A stretch of DNA of 64,000 nucleotides from Inia geoffrensis (lineage: Eukaryota; Chordata; Mammalia; Artiodactyla; Iniidae): assembly GCA_036417435.1 (NCBI GenBank), contig CM070904.1:126232695-126296694 (forward strand), in the 5' to 3' direction. Both the position numbers and the translations under genes were made by a program. Below are positions 45,075 through 56,960 of the stretch, piece after piece. The notes beneath the pieces are model-generated. The model worked only from the letters and a program-made list of their open reading frames with translations, searched no databases and was not told the DNA's origin. The stretch's first letter is position 1; each line of letters starts with the position of its first letter.

Positions 45075-47897
45075 CTAGAGGAGGAAGAACAACAATGAAG
45101 AGATGTCTCCTCTGTGGCCAGGAGGCGACAGTCACATTGCACAGTCAGCAAGTGCAAGATCTGCTCAGGTCCACGTGTCAGCGTCTGTGCTGATTTCTCC
45201 AGGATGAATTTCTCAGTGTGCAGTAAAAGAGCTCCCAGCACCAGAATTACCTGGCACGCTTGTCTAAGAAAAAAAGAGAAAAAGAAAATTCTTGAATTTC
45301 ACTTAGAGCTTCGAAATCAGAATCTCTACAGGGAAGGATCTAGGTTTCTAAAAGTATGCAAGGAAAACATACCAAGTCAACTACTGTTTAGGTGGTTCAG
45401 TGTGTCTGTAGAGTCCCAACTCTCTGCATTCAAGTAAAACACCAAAGGAGAGGACCCCCACGCAGGCACCTGAAACATACACAGGAATGAGAGCCAGGCC
45501 CCCCAAATTGGACCTCATGCTTCCTAATTACACCACTGATTCCCAACCCAGAGCTACTAAAAATTGGGCACAGTATTATAAAACTAAATGACTACAGACG
45601 AAAATTTTAGCACAACACTGAATAAAGTCTCGCCACATACAAAAGGAGAAAATGAAGAACTATGGGCGGTGGATGACCATGTGAAAACACAGCAATAAGG
45701 CAGACATCTACATGCCAAGGAGGGAGGCCTCAGAAGTAAACAAATTGCCAACAACTTGATCCGGCCTCTTGAACTGAGAGAAAGTAAATTTCTGCTGTTT
45801 CAGCCACCCATACATCTGTGATATTTTATTATGGCAGCCCCAGCAAAAACACAACTGGTGTGTGTGAGTATGTATATGTATGTGTGTATATATACATATA
45901 CACATACACACATACAGACCTCAACCCACATCACAGGAAGAGATGAGTCACTATAATATGTGATTAGCATTACTGGCTATGAACAATATTTACAGGCAAA
46001 CAGATGAGGGACCAGTTCATCTGGCATAGGAATGACATGGGATCAGGGAAGGCACGTGAAAGAGACTAGGGTTTGAATTAAGTCATTTCAACGAGCCCAC
46101 AGTAGGGTATGGTTAGCCTAGAAGTTAATCTAACTGTGATACTACCACTATATGCTGCACCAATCAGAGTAAACGGTCACAGGCATCACATTTTAAAGAG
46201 GAATGACCAAGGGCTGCCAGCGTGAACAGTCTAGAACCATAGCACATGCATCTCAGTTTAAGGAAAATATAATGTGACTACTCCTATTTTCCTCTGAGCT
46301 AACACAGTCTGGGTTCTGAAACAAAAGTTGCATTCACCAAAAATTTTTTGGCTCTGATTGGTATAGAGAGTTAATGCACCGTGTTGTGGACATCACAGTA
46401 CACACATAGTTAGGTGCTCTCCTAACTATGTCTACTAACTATGTCCACTTAACTGTGTCACATTAAGCTAGTCTGTGGCTGGATTAAATGGCCATCTCAA
46501 TTCCAAACAGGATTTACTAACTTGATGCTTGTGAAATGCATGTGAAAAGCACATGCGGCTAATGGGCTACTAAGTGGTACTCAGTACACCTGGAGATTTC
46601 TGATCCTATAAGCTGAACTGTATCCTTAATAAGCCTCAGTCTTTTGTTCGCAAACCTACACATGACCGTTGTAGTTGCAGTTTCAATTACATAATAAATG
46701 TCATATAAACCAATCAGATTAATGCAAAAAGTTATTGAATCTAGTAAAACAAAGTTGAACGCTTTGGACATACTCAATAAAGCTCAAGAAGTGCAGTCAA
46801 ATTAGGTGTGGGTGAGGAACCATAAAAGAATGGGGAAAAAAATGTAAAAACGTAGGCGTCTGTTTTCAAATTGCTTTCCTAGGGTTTAAGTTTTGCTTTG
46901 TTTTAAAGAAACAAATTTTAAATTGCAAAAGATACACAATGGGTATACTTTATACAAAGATAAGCTACTGCAACAGTGAACTCAAAGTCAAAGACAAAGC
47001 CTTAGCCCCATATCAAAAGATTGGCAACTGAATACCTATCTGTCTCTCCAAAAGAGCTGCTTGGGCGAAGACTGAGAAATGAACCAGGAAAGAGTAGGGG
47101 CTTTGGATTTGGCAGAACCAAATGCATAACGCGGGTTCTGTCACTTATTATTTGTCACTTATTAGCTCATGAAACCATGAGCAAGTTAGTCAATGACTAA
47201 ATCTCTTTTTCTGTCTATAAAATGGAGCTAAGGATCCCTACCTAACATGGTCACCATGAGGATGAAATGAGATGGTGCATCAAGTCCTAGCACAGTGGCT
47301 GCACAGGTGAAGCATTCCATATTCATTAACTGTGTACCCACTCACCCACCGCAATTCTTTTAGGGCCCAACTTAAACCTATCTACATTGGAACACTAATG
47401 CAGAGGCTCCCAGCCAGAAACAGAACATACTAGGGACCTAAATATTTGCCGAAAGGATAAATATGGAAACATACGTTTGGTGGATACACAAATTAATGGA
47501 ATTGAAGGAAGCAATTTTAAGAATCAAGAGATTTTCTTTCAAACCGGTATTTCCAGGCAATCAAAATCACTTTTCAAACAAAGAACACTTTTGTATTCCC
47601 CAAATAAACTGCACTTAGTCACAATGTACTTTTCTTTTTGCATGACACTAATATTTAGTTTGCTAACATTTTGTTTGGAAATTTTACATCTGTGCTCATG
47701 AGAGTGGTCTGTAACCTTCTTTTCTAAAAATGACCTGTCAGATTTTGGTATTGAGTTTAGGGTAAGCTTGTGAAACTAGTTGGAAAATGTTCACAAAACC
47801 ACTTTTCAGATCAAACAATGCAGTTTAACTGCTTTCCTCTGGATTTTGATTGTTGACATTAGTAAGTTACTGTGCTGCACACTGTACATATAGTTAC
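45075..47897 (-). other. Intron 2' of the NCL copy
   Basis: 2.8 kb against 1.2 kb in NCL. Contains a (tg/ta)n-type tract at about 45,858-45,920 and a MIR-like stretch at about 47,095-47,330 (tttggcagaaccaaatgc ... ttctgtctataaaatgg ... gatgaaatgag). No exon-like sequence and no large similarity to NCL intron 2 was noticed. Confidence 0.5.
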
Positions 47898-48559
47898 CTC
47901 ATCTCTACTGCCATTGCCCTTATCTTCTGACGTCTCATCTTCCCCATCTTCTATCTCCTCTGGGGAAGGGCTCATTTTCTTCAGTTCACCTTGATTTGTT
48001 TTACTGCTTCAAATGGACAAGACTATTAGGCACATCACAGGGACTTCAACATTCCAGGCTATGCACCTTTTGCCTAGTATTCGTGTTAAGTTTCCATTTG
48101 CAATAAGTCCTCATCCTAGTTATTTTCATTTGGAATCTTTTACTCTCACCAGCTAATATCAAAATATATTGCACAGATAATTTCTGGTATATGTTTGTAG
48201 GTTAGGTCTCCCATACCTTCTCTTTTGCCACGATCTAGAAATGAAACTCCTCGAGGTAAAAAAGGAATTCCTCCCTTTTCCTCTCATTCTGCTCCCTTCA
48301 CCATCGTTTTCAAGTAACTCTGATGCTCTTAAAAATTAGTAATTCCACCACCGACTGCTCAAACGGAAGCACACGGGACCAAAATAAAGCCCCCATAGCG
48401 GAACAAAATCAGTACCTACAATTCAAGTGTCTTTACCTCTCCAGACTGAGAACTCAGTGTTAACTGGGGCAGCTTCCATCTCTACCTCCATCAAAATTAA
48501 CAACACAAGTGAGTCACAAGCCAGGACCTTTAAACATCACTTGCCAAATTAACCCGCAC

Positions 48560-49060
48560 AGTGTCGTCCCTGACGAGTACTCCTCCCCTTAAAGCTATCA
48601 GTGGTGTAGGGCCCCGCCCACTCAAAGCCCCGCGGGCCACCACGCGCGGCCACCTGCACTACACGCCCGGGAAGAGCCTGCAGCAGCCCGCAGGCTACGA
48701 CACGCTGGGAGGGCCTCCCAGCAGCCTCCCAGCACTCTGGGCCCAGGCAGAATACAGCACGGAAGAGAATGCCGCCCTCGTGACTACGCCTCGCCCAATC
48801 AGAGCCCGCGCTGCCTTTAGGCCAGTCCCGAGCCGCAATCCTGGTGGGGCGGGCAGTGCGCGCGCCTGGGGGCGGGGTCTCGAGCCGGGGCAGCAAGTGT
48901 TGTGCCTGCGCGCAGGGCGGACATTTTGGTTTGGGCGGGCCCGGGAGCGCCACCGAATGGGTCAGTTGGGCGCTGCCCTTGAGTGTAGCGTTTCCGTGGA
49001 AGGAGGCACGGGTTCCGCTACATGCGGGGATCCAGGGTCGGTTCCAGGCTTTCACATCCA
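48560..49060 (-). promoter_or_regulatory. CpG-rich duplicate of the NCL promoter
   Basis: Shares gccctcgtgact (48,774-48,785; parent 7873-7884), the following cgcc/ccaa/ccagag pattern, and gcctgcgc...ggacatttt (48,904-48,930; parent 8118-8145). It has a proper CCAAT box (48,795-48,799) and is still dense in CpG. CpG dinucleotides decay in methylated dead promoters, so their survival suggests germline activity. By alignment with NCL, transcription to the left would start near 48,730. Confidence 0.65.
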
Positions 49061-50056
49061 TTAATCCGGTTAGGCGGCCACCCCCTCATTGGGGTGTGTG
49101 TTAGTACTCTCGACATTTTCAGCCTAGAAGGAGGCACAGACCTTACAGCGCGAGGTGGAGCGGAGACCAGAACCCGGCAGTCGGCCTCTTGACCCCGGGG
49201 AACCTTCCCTCGCTGCCCACCCGCGTCTGAAGCTGCCCTCAATGCTTTTCATACATTTTATCATGGACTTTTCAAAACAAATTTGTGACTTAGGATCGGT
49301 TACTGGTTTCACAGGCTCACAGAGTGAGGTCTTTAAGGAACGCGTCCGAGGCCATTGATTTATGGTCTCTTATTTTCTTTGAATTAAGCCGTCTTTAAAA
49401 TGTGCTGTCTCAACGGCCATTAGCACCATTAGGCCCTGTAGTGGGATCCAAATTCTAGGAGTAATACCCACATTGGGATTTGAAAATGAGCACTTTGGGT
49501 CATGTGTGTGTTTTTGAGGGGTGGGGAAGGGTGGCCCTGAGTAAGGGGCCCTGCTTTTGCCCTAGCTTCAGAAAGTCCCAAATTGGGAAGGACGAAGAGT
49601 GAGAAGAACGATTTGCCTGCGTCTTTTGGATTTGGTACTTGACTGAATATAGTATAAAAGAATATTGACCAGTAGGATTTATCTGTGGAAGGCCAGATGT
49701 CGCAAGGTAAGTTAATAATGTCAAACTAAGAGACTAAAGGAAGAAAAATACATATCTTTTAGATAAACCTTATCTGAAAATGTAGAATATTAGTTGGCAA
49801 AAATTAAGAAGCATTCTTATTAAAATCTGTAATAAGAACTTGGGATATGAATGTCACTCTTAAGACACAGCAAGATTATGACAGAGCAAAAAAATTATCA
49901 CAGATTTGGCCATGTTACAGTTTAAAACCTTTGGGTGCAAGAGTCTCTATAAACAAATTTAAAATATAAGGAACAAATTGGGAAGAAACATTTGTAACAT
50001 ATATAATAAAAAGTTAGTATCAGAATATGAAAAACTACAATAAGAAAAAGGCAAAC
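49061..50056. other. Intergenic upstream of NCL-copy promoter
   Basis: Short GC-rich part to about 49,230, then AT-rich DNA. No gene or named repeat is recognised. Confidence 0.4.
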
Positions 50057-50187
50057 AGGGATTTTCCTGGTGGTCCAGTGGTTAAGACGCTGCGCTTCCA
50101 ATGCATGGGGGACTGATTCCACCCCTGGTTAGGGAACTAAGATCCCACATGCCATGGGGTGCAGCCAAAAGTTAAAAAAAAAAAAAG
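50057..50187 (+). repeat. CHR-type SINE (short class)
   Basis: Head gggattttcctggtggtccagtgg, ends cagccaaaagttaaaaaaaa. The flanks aaaggcaaaca(g/a) are duplicated (50,047 and 50,186). Confidence 0.88.
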
Positions 50188-51320
50188 GCAAACAAATACC
50201 CGCAAAGGATATGAAAAGTAGTTTTCAGAAGAAATTTAGATGGCACGAAAAGACAATGAAGAGATGCTCAGCTATACAACCACCAGGGAAAACATCATTT
50301 AAAACAATGGTACAATACTATTTTGTATCATCAGATTAACAGAAGTTAAAACATCAAACAAGTGTTTGGGGATTGTGGGGAAACTGGTGAGAAGGCACAT
50401 TGTTAATGTAGAGGAGGAAAAATATCTTTTTTCTCTACCTATCTGAATTGTTCGCTGGGGCCCTGTAACAAAAGGCAGATTAGCAAGCAAAAAGCATACA
50501 GTTTGATGTGACACAGGAGCCTTCATAAGGAAAGAATGGGTTAAACCTGAATGTTTTGCTAGATTTGATGAAGAGTAGAGGGTGTCACAAAATGTGATAG
50601 TAAGGAAAGAAGTGTCAGGTAAGCGTGGTCTTGGTGTTCCTCAGTCTTGGAGAAAAGAATGCTTCTTTCCTCTGGGTAGAGGGAGAGCACCTCTCACGTG
50701 AGGGTCTTATGACCTGCTTCAGGGGAAGGTCAGAGAGTCCTCTCTGCACCTGCTGTGTTACCAATGCATTTGGCTTAAGATATTCAGTATGCCAAGGTGC
50801 TGTATTTTGGGGTAGCATATCCTGAACCCCCTCATTACAAACACCTGGAGAGAAATTTGGCGACTTCCTGTTGAGGTAAAAATTCTCCTTCCTTAAACTT
50901 AGGAATTCCACTTTTCTCACCTAGGGCTAAGGGATCACGCTGATGAAGATACAAATATGTGAATCTTTATTGCAAACTTAAAATTTATTATGGAGATTTT
51001 CAAGCATACATTATTAAGTAGAATATAATGAATCCCTTTTTACCCATCACTTCAATCACTTCAATATTTTTGCAATTCTTTTTTCAGCTATTCCCTGCCC
51101 CACTTTTTTTTTCCTCTCCCTCTCTCCCTTTTTGTTTTTTTGGCTTGAGTATTTTAATGTGAATCCCAGGCATCCTATTATTTTGCCAGTAAGCCCTTTA
51201 TTAAGTACTGATACAGGCTATCAGGATTAATATCATCTAATATCTAGTCTGTGCTCAGTTTTCTGTCTCAAAAATGCCTTTTTGCTGTTAGCATGTTTGT
51301 TTGTTTGTTTTTTGCTGTTA
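50188..51320. other. Intergenic, probable old L1-like piece
   Basis: About 50,975-51,240 (attatggagattttcaagc ... ttttgccagtaa) resembles an old L1 or similar repeat. Nothing else is recognised. Confidence 0.35.
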
Positions 51321-51327
51321 GCATGTT

Positions 51328-51536
51328 GTGTTTTGTTTTTTTTGCGGTACACGGGCCTCTCACTGCCATGGCCTCTCCCGCCGCAGAGCACAGGCTCCGG
51401 ACGCGCAGGCTCAGGGACCATGGCTCACGGGCCCAGCCGCTCCGCGGCATGTGGGATCTTCCCGGACCGGGACACGAACCCGTGTCCCCTGCATCGGCAG
51501 GTGGACTGCCAACCACTGCGCCACCAGGGAAGCCCT
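51328..51536 (-). repeat. CHR SINE with target duplication
   Basis: Reverse 210-bp class SINE (gttttttttgcggtacacggg ... ccaccagggaagccc), bounded by tgttagcatgtt at about 51,316-51,327 and 51,537-51,548. A third copy of that site precedes it at about 51,287, within a local tandem repeat. Confidence 0.9.
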
Positions 51537-51548
51537 GTTAGCATGTTT

Positions 51549-52399
51549 GAACTAGGATTCAAACATTTCCATGCATTACATTTGGTTGATACATCTTTTA
51601 AATCTTTTTTACTTTGTAATAGAAACCCCCTTTTAAATACCATTTATCTGTTGAAGAAACCAAGCCATTTGTCTTATAGAATTTGTCCTTATGCTAGATT
51701 TGGCTTACGCCGCTGAGGTGTCTTGAACACGCTCCTCCATCCGCATTGATCTTGTAAACTGCCAGTTAGATCTGGAGGCTTCCTTACATTCAGCTTCAAT
51801 TTTATTTTTGCATGACTTATGGTTGGTTTTGTGTACTTGTTACATCCTTCTAGGAGGCACTTAATGTCTGATTAAGTCACCACTTCTAGTGATGGTGAAA
51901 TTGATCTCACAGTTTGGGTATTGTCAGCTTCATCCATCCATCGTAACCATGGATATTGTACCAGACGGTCCAAGGCAGTTCTCTCATAAAGCAAACGATT
52001 GAAAACAATGTATTATTCATTCATGAGGGGAGGGTATATGTGTGGGAAATGACAGGGATCAAATTGCCAAAATGTTAATAGTGGTTAATTTAGGTGTTGG
52101 GAATAAAAGTAGTTATTTGTGTACTTCATTTTTTTTTTTTTTTCAAATTTACTAAAATGGAGACACGTCCTGCCTATGCATGAAGGCCAGACAGACAAGA
52201 AGACTGAAGGGAAGGTTCCAAGTCCACATTCCAGGAAGAGCAACCAGGGAAGTCCAGAGAATGAGAGCAAAGAACTTGGACCGCAGTCTGCTTTGCTATT
52301 GTTTTTGCCTCTCCAGTGCCCACTCCTCCTCCTGACGGCTTCTGTTTCCTTTAGGGTCCCCCTCCCCTGGATTCAGTTTTGGTGGAACTGTCATTATAG
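51549..52399. other. Intergenic, nothing recognised
   Basis: AT-rich, with a poly-T run at 52,129-52,143. No gene or named repeat. Confidence 0.35.
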
Positions 52400-52910
52400 C
52401 TCCTCCGCCCTTCCCTGGCCAAAGCTCAGAGGCCAGTCCAACCCCTTCTCCCACAACTTTGAGCAGCATCGCCTCCTCCTGGAAACCTTCCCTCCACTGG
52501 GGCAGCTGCCTCTCTTCTGTGCCCCCAGACTTGCAGCTGTCCGAACACTTGTATGCCCCCCCTCCCTGCCTTGTACAGTCCCTGGTGCATGGTACTCGGT
52601 ACATGTTAGCTGAATGAATGATGCCCACACTTCTCAGAGCTGATGAAGATACTTGAATATTAGATTAAAAGACCCAGGTACTCTTGTAGATGTTCCAGAG
52701 AATGTGGCAGCAGCTTCCAGGCCCTCCAGCCTAGCTCTAGCGTGTGGCCACCTCTCCTGAGCCAGGGCACTCTTACCCAGCCAGGTACGGCCTTCCCTGG
52801 ATCCCCACTGTCCCTCACCTGGGCCATGGCGTCTATTCCTCAACAGCCCCCCAGTTGTCCTGCCCTGCCTCGTGCAGAAGCGTGAAAGAAGGTGAAGTTG
52901 GGGTGTTGCA
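52400..52910. repeat. Upstream flank block of the NCL duplication (copy side)
   Basis: Partner of 12,800-13,850 (see there). The run from gaatgatgcccacac (about 52,615) through the gcagcttccaggccctcc region to tgaaagaaggt (about 52,890) keeps the order of the parent block but lacks its SINE. Confidence 0.6.
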
Positions 52911-55900
52911 TTTAAAGAGTCCACACAAAGGGACATCGACCTCAGTAACTACCATCCTCAAACTAAACCTCGTAGACTTAGGAACCTGGACACTGTTTGG
53001 AAGGATGCAGCGCTCAGTGTTGGCCTCTGAGTCTCTTATCTGTGTGCAGGCAGGTTGCTCATCCTTTGTTTAGAAATGTCAGTACCTTTCAGCCCAGTCT
53101 GACTTTGGCCTAAGGCCAGTGTGGCTTTTGAGTCAGGATTTGAACCCAGGCAGCCTGACTAGAGTCCCTGCTCACCACCTTTATACCCTACTGCTTTGTC
53201 AGATGACGCGTACTAAAGTTCTTGTGCTGAAGAGGATTAGACTGTTAGAAAAATGTAAATGTGTTTCTAGGATCAAATTCCTTAAGTCTGACCTCATCGT
53301 TCTTGCCTGTTAAAGTTTTAAAAACAGTGAGAGAAGAGAATGATTAAGTATTACAGACTGTAGTTTGGGGTTTCAAAACAATGATAATATCTGTTCATCT
53401 GAGAAATATGTAAAGACAACCGCTAGTAGAACAAACAGAATGTGTAACCTTCACAGCAGTGGTAGATAGATCTGTTAAGGTTCTTGGTTGCAAACAGCAG
53501 CAAACAACTCTGGCCAACTTAAGCAAAAAAAGGAATTTATTGAAAGGCTCTTAGTAGCTCAGAACAACAAGAAGGCTGAAAACTCGGCAGAGAAAATGGG
53601 CAGAAGCCAAGGCAGGCTGGGCAGCAGGGGCCCCGGGAGCAGCCTGGATGGGATGCTGCTGTTAGCACTGCTGCCCCGGACATGTCTGCCCCTGTTGTCA
53701 TGGGTCTTGGTATCAATCCCAGTGGAAGTCCCAGGTCAGATCATCCAGCTGCCTGAGTGCAAGTCCTGGGTCACACAGTGGTGTCAGTGATGCAGTGTCC
53801 GGAACCCTTTCAGCTTCTGTAGTAGGAGCCTGGGCTGGGTCTCAAACCAAGAGTCACACACACAGGGATCCCCCTCAATGGGAAGGGAGTGCAAATACTA
53901 GGAAGCCCTCCAAAAAGGTAACTCCTCTCTACAGGGAAGACATGGAACAAAGAAGACTCGGTGGACCCACTAGAAGACAAGGATGGGGAAAAGGGAGACA
54001 CCAAGAAGTGTACAAAATGAGATGGGCTCCCAGGGGTCAGGATTGATTTGGAAACACCATCTGACTATGTAAGAATAGATGTGAAGTGTTGCACACTTTA
54101 TATTTCCTGAGCAGGTACTTCACAGAAGGAAGGGTGGACAAACGCATCTTTGTTTGTTGATGAGACTCATCTTGGTGAGTTCCCAAAGAAAATCAGCCTT
54201 TTTCCTGAGCGGGAAAGGGTGGTCCTAGTATGTTCACCTTGGCCCTCAGAAATACTGGCAGAGAGGGTTGTGTGTGATGGACCATGGGATCTAGGACCCA
54301 TCAGAAAGGAAGTGAAGACGAGAGGAAGCTGATGGATGGGGAGAAAGCAGAGTGGTCGAGAACTGGGAAGGTTAGATGAGGTTAAGGAATAAATGTATCA
54401 TTTATAGAGCAGCAGAGCAGGAAGGAGGCAATCGTGGTCAAGAGCTCACACTTCCAGAAATGGAAAAACGCCCGGAGGTTCTGAGAGTCAGGATGTTAGC
54501 AAGGGGCCAAAAGGCCACGGTGGAGGAGAGTCTCCAGAGCTGCAGGAGAGATCAGGAGCTGATACCAGGGCAGCAGTGGGTCATCCATGGGCACTTGAGC
54601 GTCGCCCAGGATAATGGCAGGAGCGGAGTAGACGGGAAGTAGAGCGGGCCCAAACTCTCGAACATAGGAGGAGGAGAGATCTGTGTGACTGCAGCCAGAG
54701 CCAGGACGGGAGGTGACTCGAGTCCCAGGTGAGCCAGGACTCCTGTCCCGGGAGTAGCACTGAGCACTTGGGAACGCTGCTGCCCCCCTGACCAGTGCAG
54801 GAGAGCAAGCTGCAGCTTCCAGGAGAGCGTGGGATCTTGCTGGCTGGCCTTTCCACCTCCATCCTTTCTTCTCCAGGGCGGAGCCCACAGCTGCTGCTTC
54901 CACTTTCCATGGTAACCAGTGACTCATGACAAGTGGGACCTATCCACTGACATGCCGTGGAGACACCTGAGAGACATCAAATTTACAGAGCCCAGTCCTG
55001 ATAACTCACATCCCCCGCTTCCCCAGCCTGCCCACTGCTTCTCTGCCCATAGTAGCCCCTTCTTACTTAAATACTGACCAGAGCCTCAGGAGCGTGTCAT
55101 CTCTGTCACTTAAGAGAGGCCCCGGGGAGTCCAGTTTGTCTTTGGAACAACGGCAGGCTCCAGCCTGAAGTCTGGCCTCAGCTGCTTCCCCCGACGACAC
55201 CCCAAGGCCGCCTGGGAGCTCATTTCAGAGGTGACGTTGGGCACTCCTGCACAGCCTCTTTTCACAAGCTCCTTTCTCAGATCCCCCCCATCCTGTCTTA
55301 TATGTGGTGGCTACCCCTGGAAAGTAAAGCTATGGGTGGCTTTTTAATTTTTTCTTTTCCTTTAGACTTAATCCTTTCTTTAAAAAAAGCTATAGTAAAA
55401 TACATATGAAATTTAAATCTTAACCATTTAGGTTACAATTCAATATTGTTCAAGCATATTCACATTGTTTTGCCACCAATCTCCAGAACTTTTTCATCTT
55501 AAAAAACTGAAACTCTGGACCCATTAAACAACTCTCTATTTCCCCCTCCCCCATCCCCTAGCAAGGGTGGGTTTTAATTATTTTAAATTGTTTTCATTTT
55601 TGCTCATTTGTACTTTCCAATTTTTCTAAAATGAGTATTTATTATTTTTACAACTGAATCTCAAAAACTCCAGGACATTTTTGTACAATCTTCTCCACTT
55701 TGCAGTCAGGGGACCTGGGGCCTGAGCTGTGGACAGTCTGCAGGGAGAACCTGCAGGTCCCCGCAAAGGAGGCCAGGGCTCCTTCTGCCGCAGTCCCCCC
55801 TTAGGAGGAGGACAGGTCAGGGGCTGCAGCAGGACAAGTCCTGGCCATTAACTGGGTCCCGACTGAGCACCCAGTTACCCACAGGGATTCGGGATGGAGC

Positions 55901-56960
55901 TTCGTTTCAGGACACACGTGTCTCTCTCCTCACGTCACTGAGTCCCAAGCAGTTCTCGCGGAGTCACTCGTTGCCCTTGGTTGGCCCATGTCTCTTGCCC
56001 CGAGAGATTCTCTGGCCAGTCAGGCCCAATTCTCTGCTCACCTCAGGCCCCCAAGCCAACCTGTGAGGAGGTGAAGACAGAGGCAGGCAGGGACCTCTGC
56101 TCACACACAGTCCCTTGGTCGGTGCCAAGCCTCACTTGCTGTAGGACAAGCAAAGAATGTTCCCCGAGTGGCTCTCGAGGGGGTGGGGTGGGGGGCTTGT
56201 AGAGGTCAGGGAGGGAGTAAGGGTTGGGGGTTACTGAGGATGTAAAGAGTAATTTCCGCCTTGCTAATCTGAGGGTATCTGTTTTGTTACAAGCAGGGAC
56301 TTAGGCACGCACACAGAAAACCACAGCTAAAGTGCCAAAGCACGACACTCTAGAATGTCATGGCCCCTTTCGTTTTGCAAACAGGGCCCGAGGCTTGTAA
56401 GGCGAGGCAGTTTGCTTGATGCCGGGACCAGGTGACATTGGCTCAGCTGAGACCGGAGCCAGGTCTCCTGGATCCCTGACACACCTGCCGCCTAGTGGCT
56501 CCACCGGGTGGAGCTCCCAGAGCAAAACAAGCCGACTGGGGGCCAGGGAGGGGTGGGGTCAGAATCCCAGGTGCAGGCCAAGAGCTAGAGAGGGACAGAA
56601 TGGGCCAGAACTTGCAGAAGCTCTGCAAGAAATGGGAAGGAAAGGAAGGGCGCCACGGAAACACTTCAGAAACGGGCTGGGGCTGGCGGGGGGGTCCCCA
56701 GATGGAGTCTTGCCGTGCGCAGTTATCTGACCACGATGTTCCCCTTCCAGGGGAAGGGCTGGAACTGGGGACCTGAGAGTCTGGAGGACAGACGGCAACC
56801 TTACAATCCTTCCGATCCATGGGTGGGGCAGGATCACTGGGGTGCTGGTCAGGGTTTCTAGGCTGAAGTGGGGACGGGGCACGAAGGGAGACAGGCCACG
56901 AAGACACGCTGCAGAGGAGGCAGGTGTGGTCCCCAAAGCTGGGCGTGGCCTTCTGGCCCC
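52911..56960. other. Intergenic between NCL copy and NMUR1
   Basis: 53,470-53,800 looks like an old interspersed repeat (ttcttggttgcaaacagcagcaaac ... gaatttattg). 55,370-55,565 resembles a reverse L1 3' piece similar to 22,050-22,250. A polyadenylation site for NMUR1 must lie left of 56,961 but I could not fix one. No other gene is supported. Confidence 0.45.

Larger units (their letters stand above)
31300..48730 (-). pseudogene. Tandem NCL paralogue, exons 1'-9', intron-containing
   Basis: A second nucleolin copy in the same orientation 31 kb upstream of NCL. Exon counterparts (copy, then parent length): 2' 47898-48006 (109/117), 3' 44867-45074 (208/478), 4' 44182-44301 (120/192), 5' 43195-43282 (88/87), 6' 42837-42975 (139/142), 7' 40466-40605 (140/125), 8' 39391-39514 (124/124), 9' from 31477. 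Exon 1' probably lies at about 48,580-48,730 with no recognisable ATG. Exon 8' matches its parent at about 89 of 124 positions by hand alignment. Introns are retained and no poly-A scar is present, so it is not a processed copy. Damage: stops in 2' and 3', loss of the TPxKK and acidic repeats, a 1-nt insertion in 5', and no exons 10-14 found. Intron 8' has grown by an L1. The downstream half remains open (see the separate entry). Confidence 0.9.

Noticed and set aside
31300..48730. Processed (retro) pseudogene of NCL
   Set aside because: Exons are separated by introns at the parental positions with AG/GT borders, a snoRNA remnant lies in the matching intron and the promoter is included; no poly-A scar. 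This requires DNA-level duplication.
48549..49064. Open frames on both strands of the copied promoter
   Set aside because: Both strands are open for about 170 codons, which points to GC-rich composition rather than coding; homology is to the NCL promoter.
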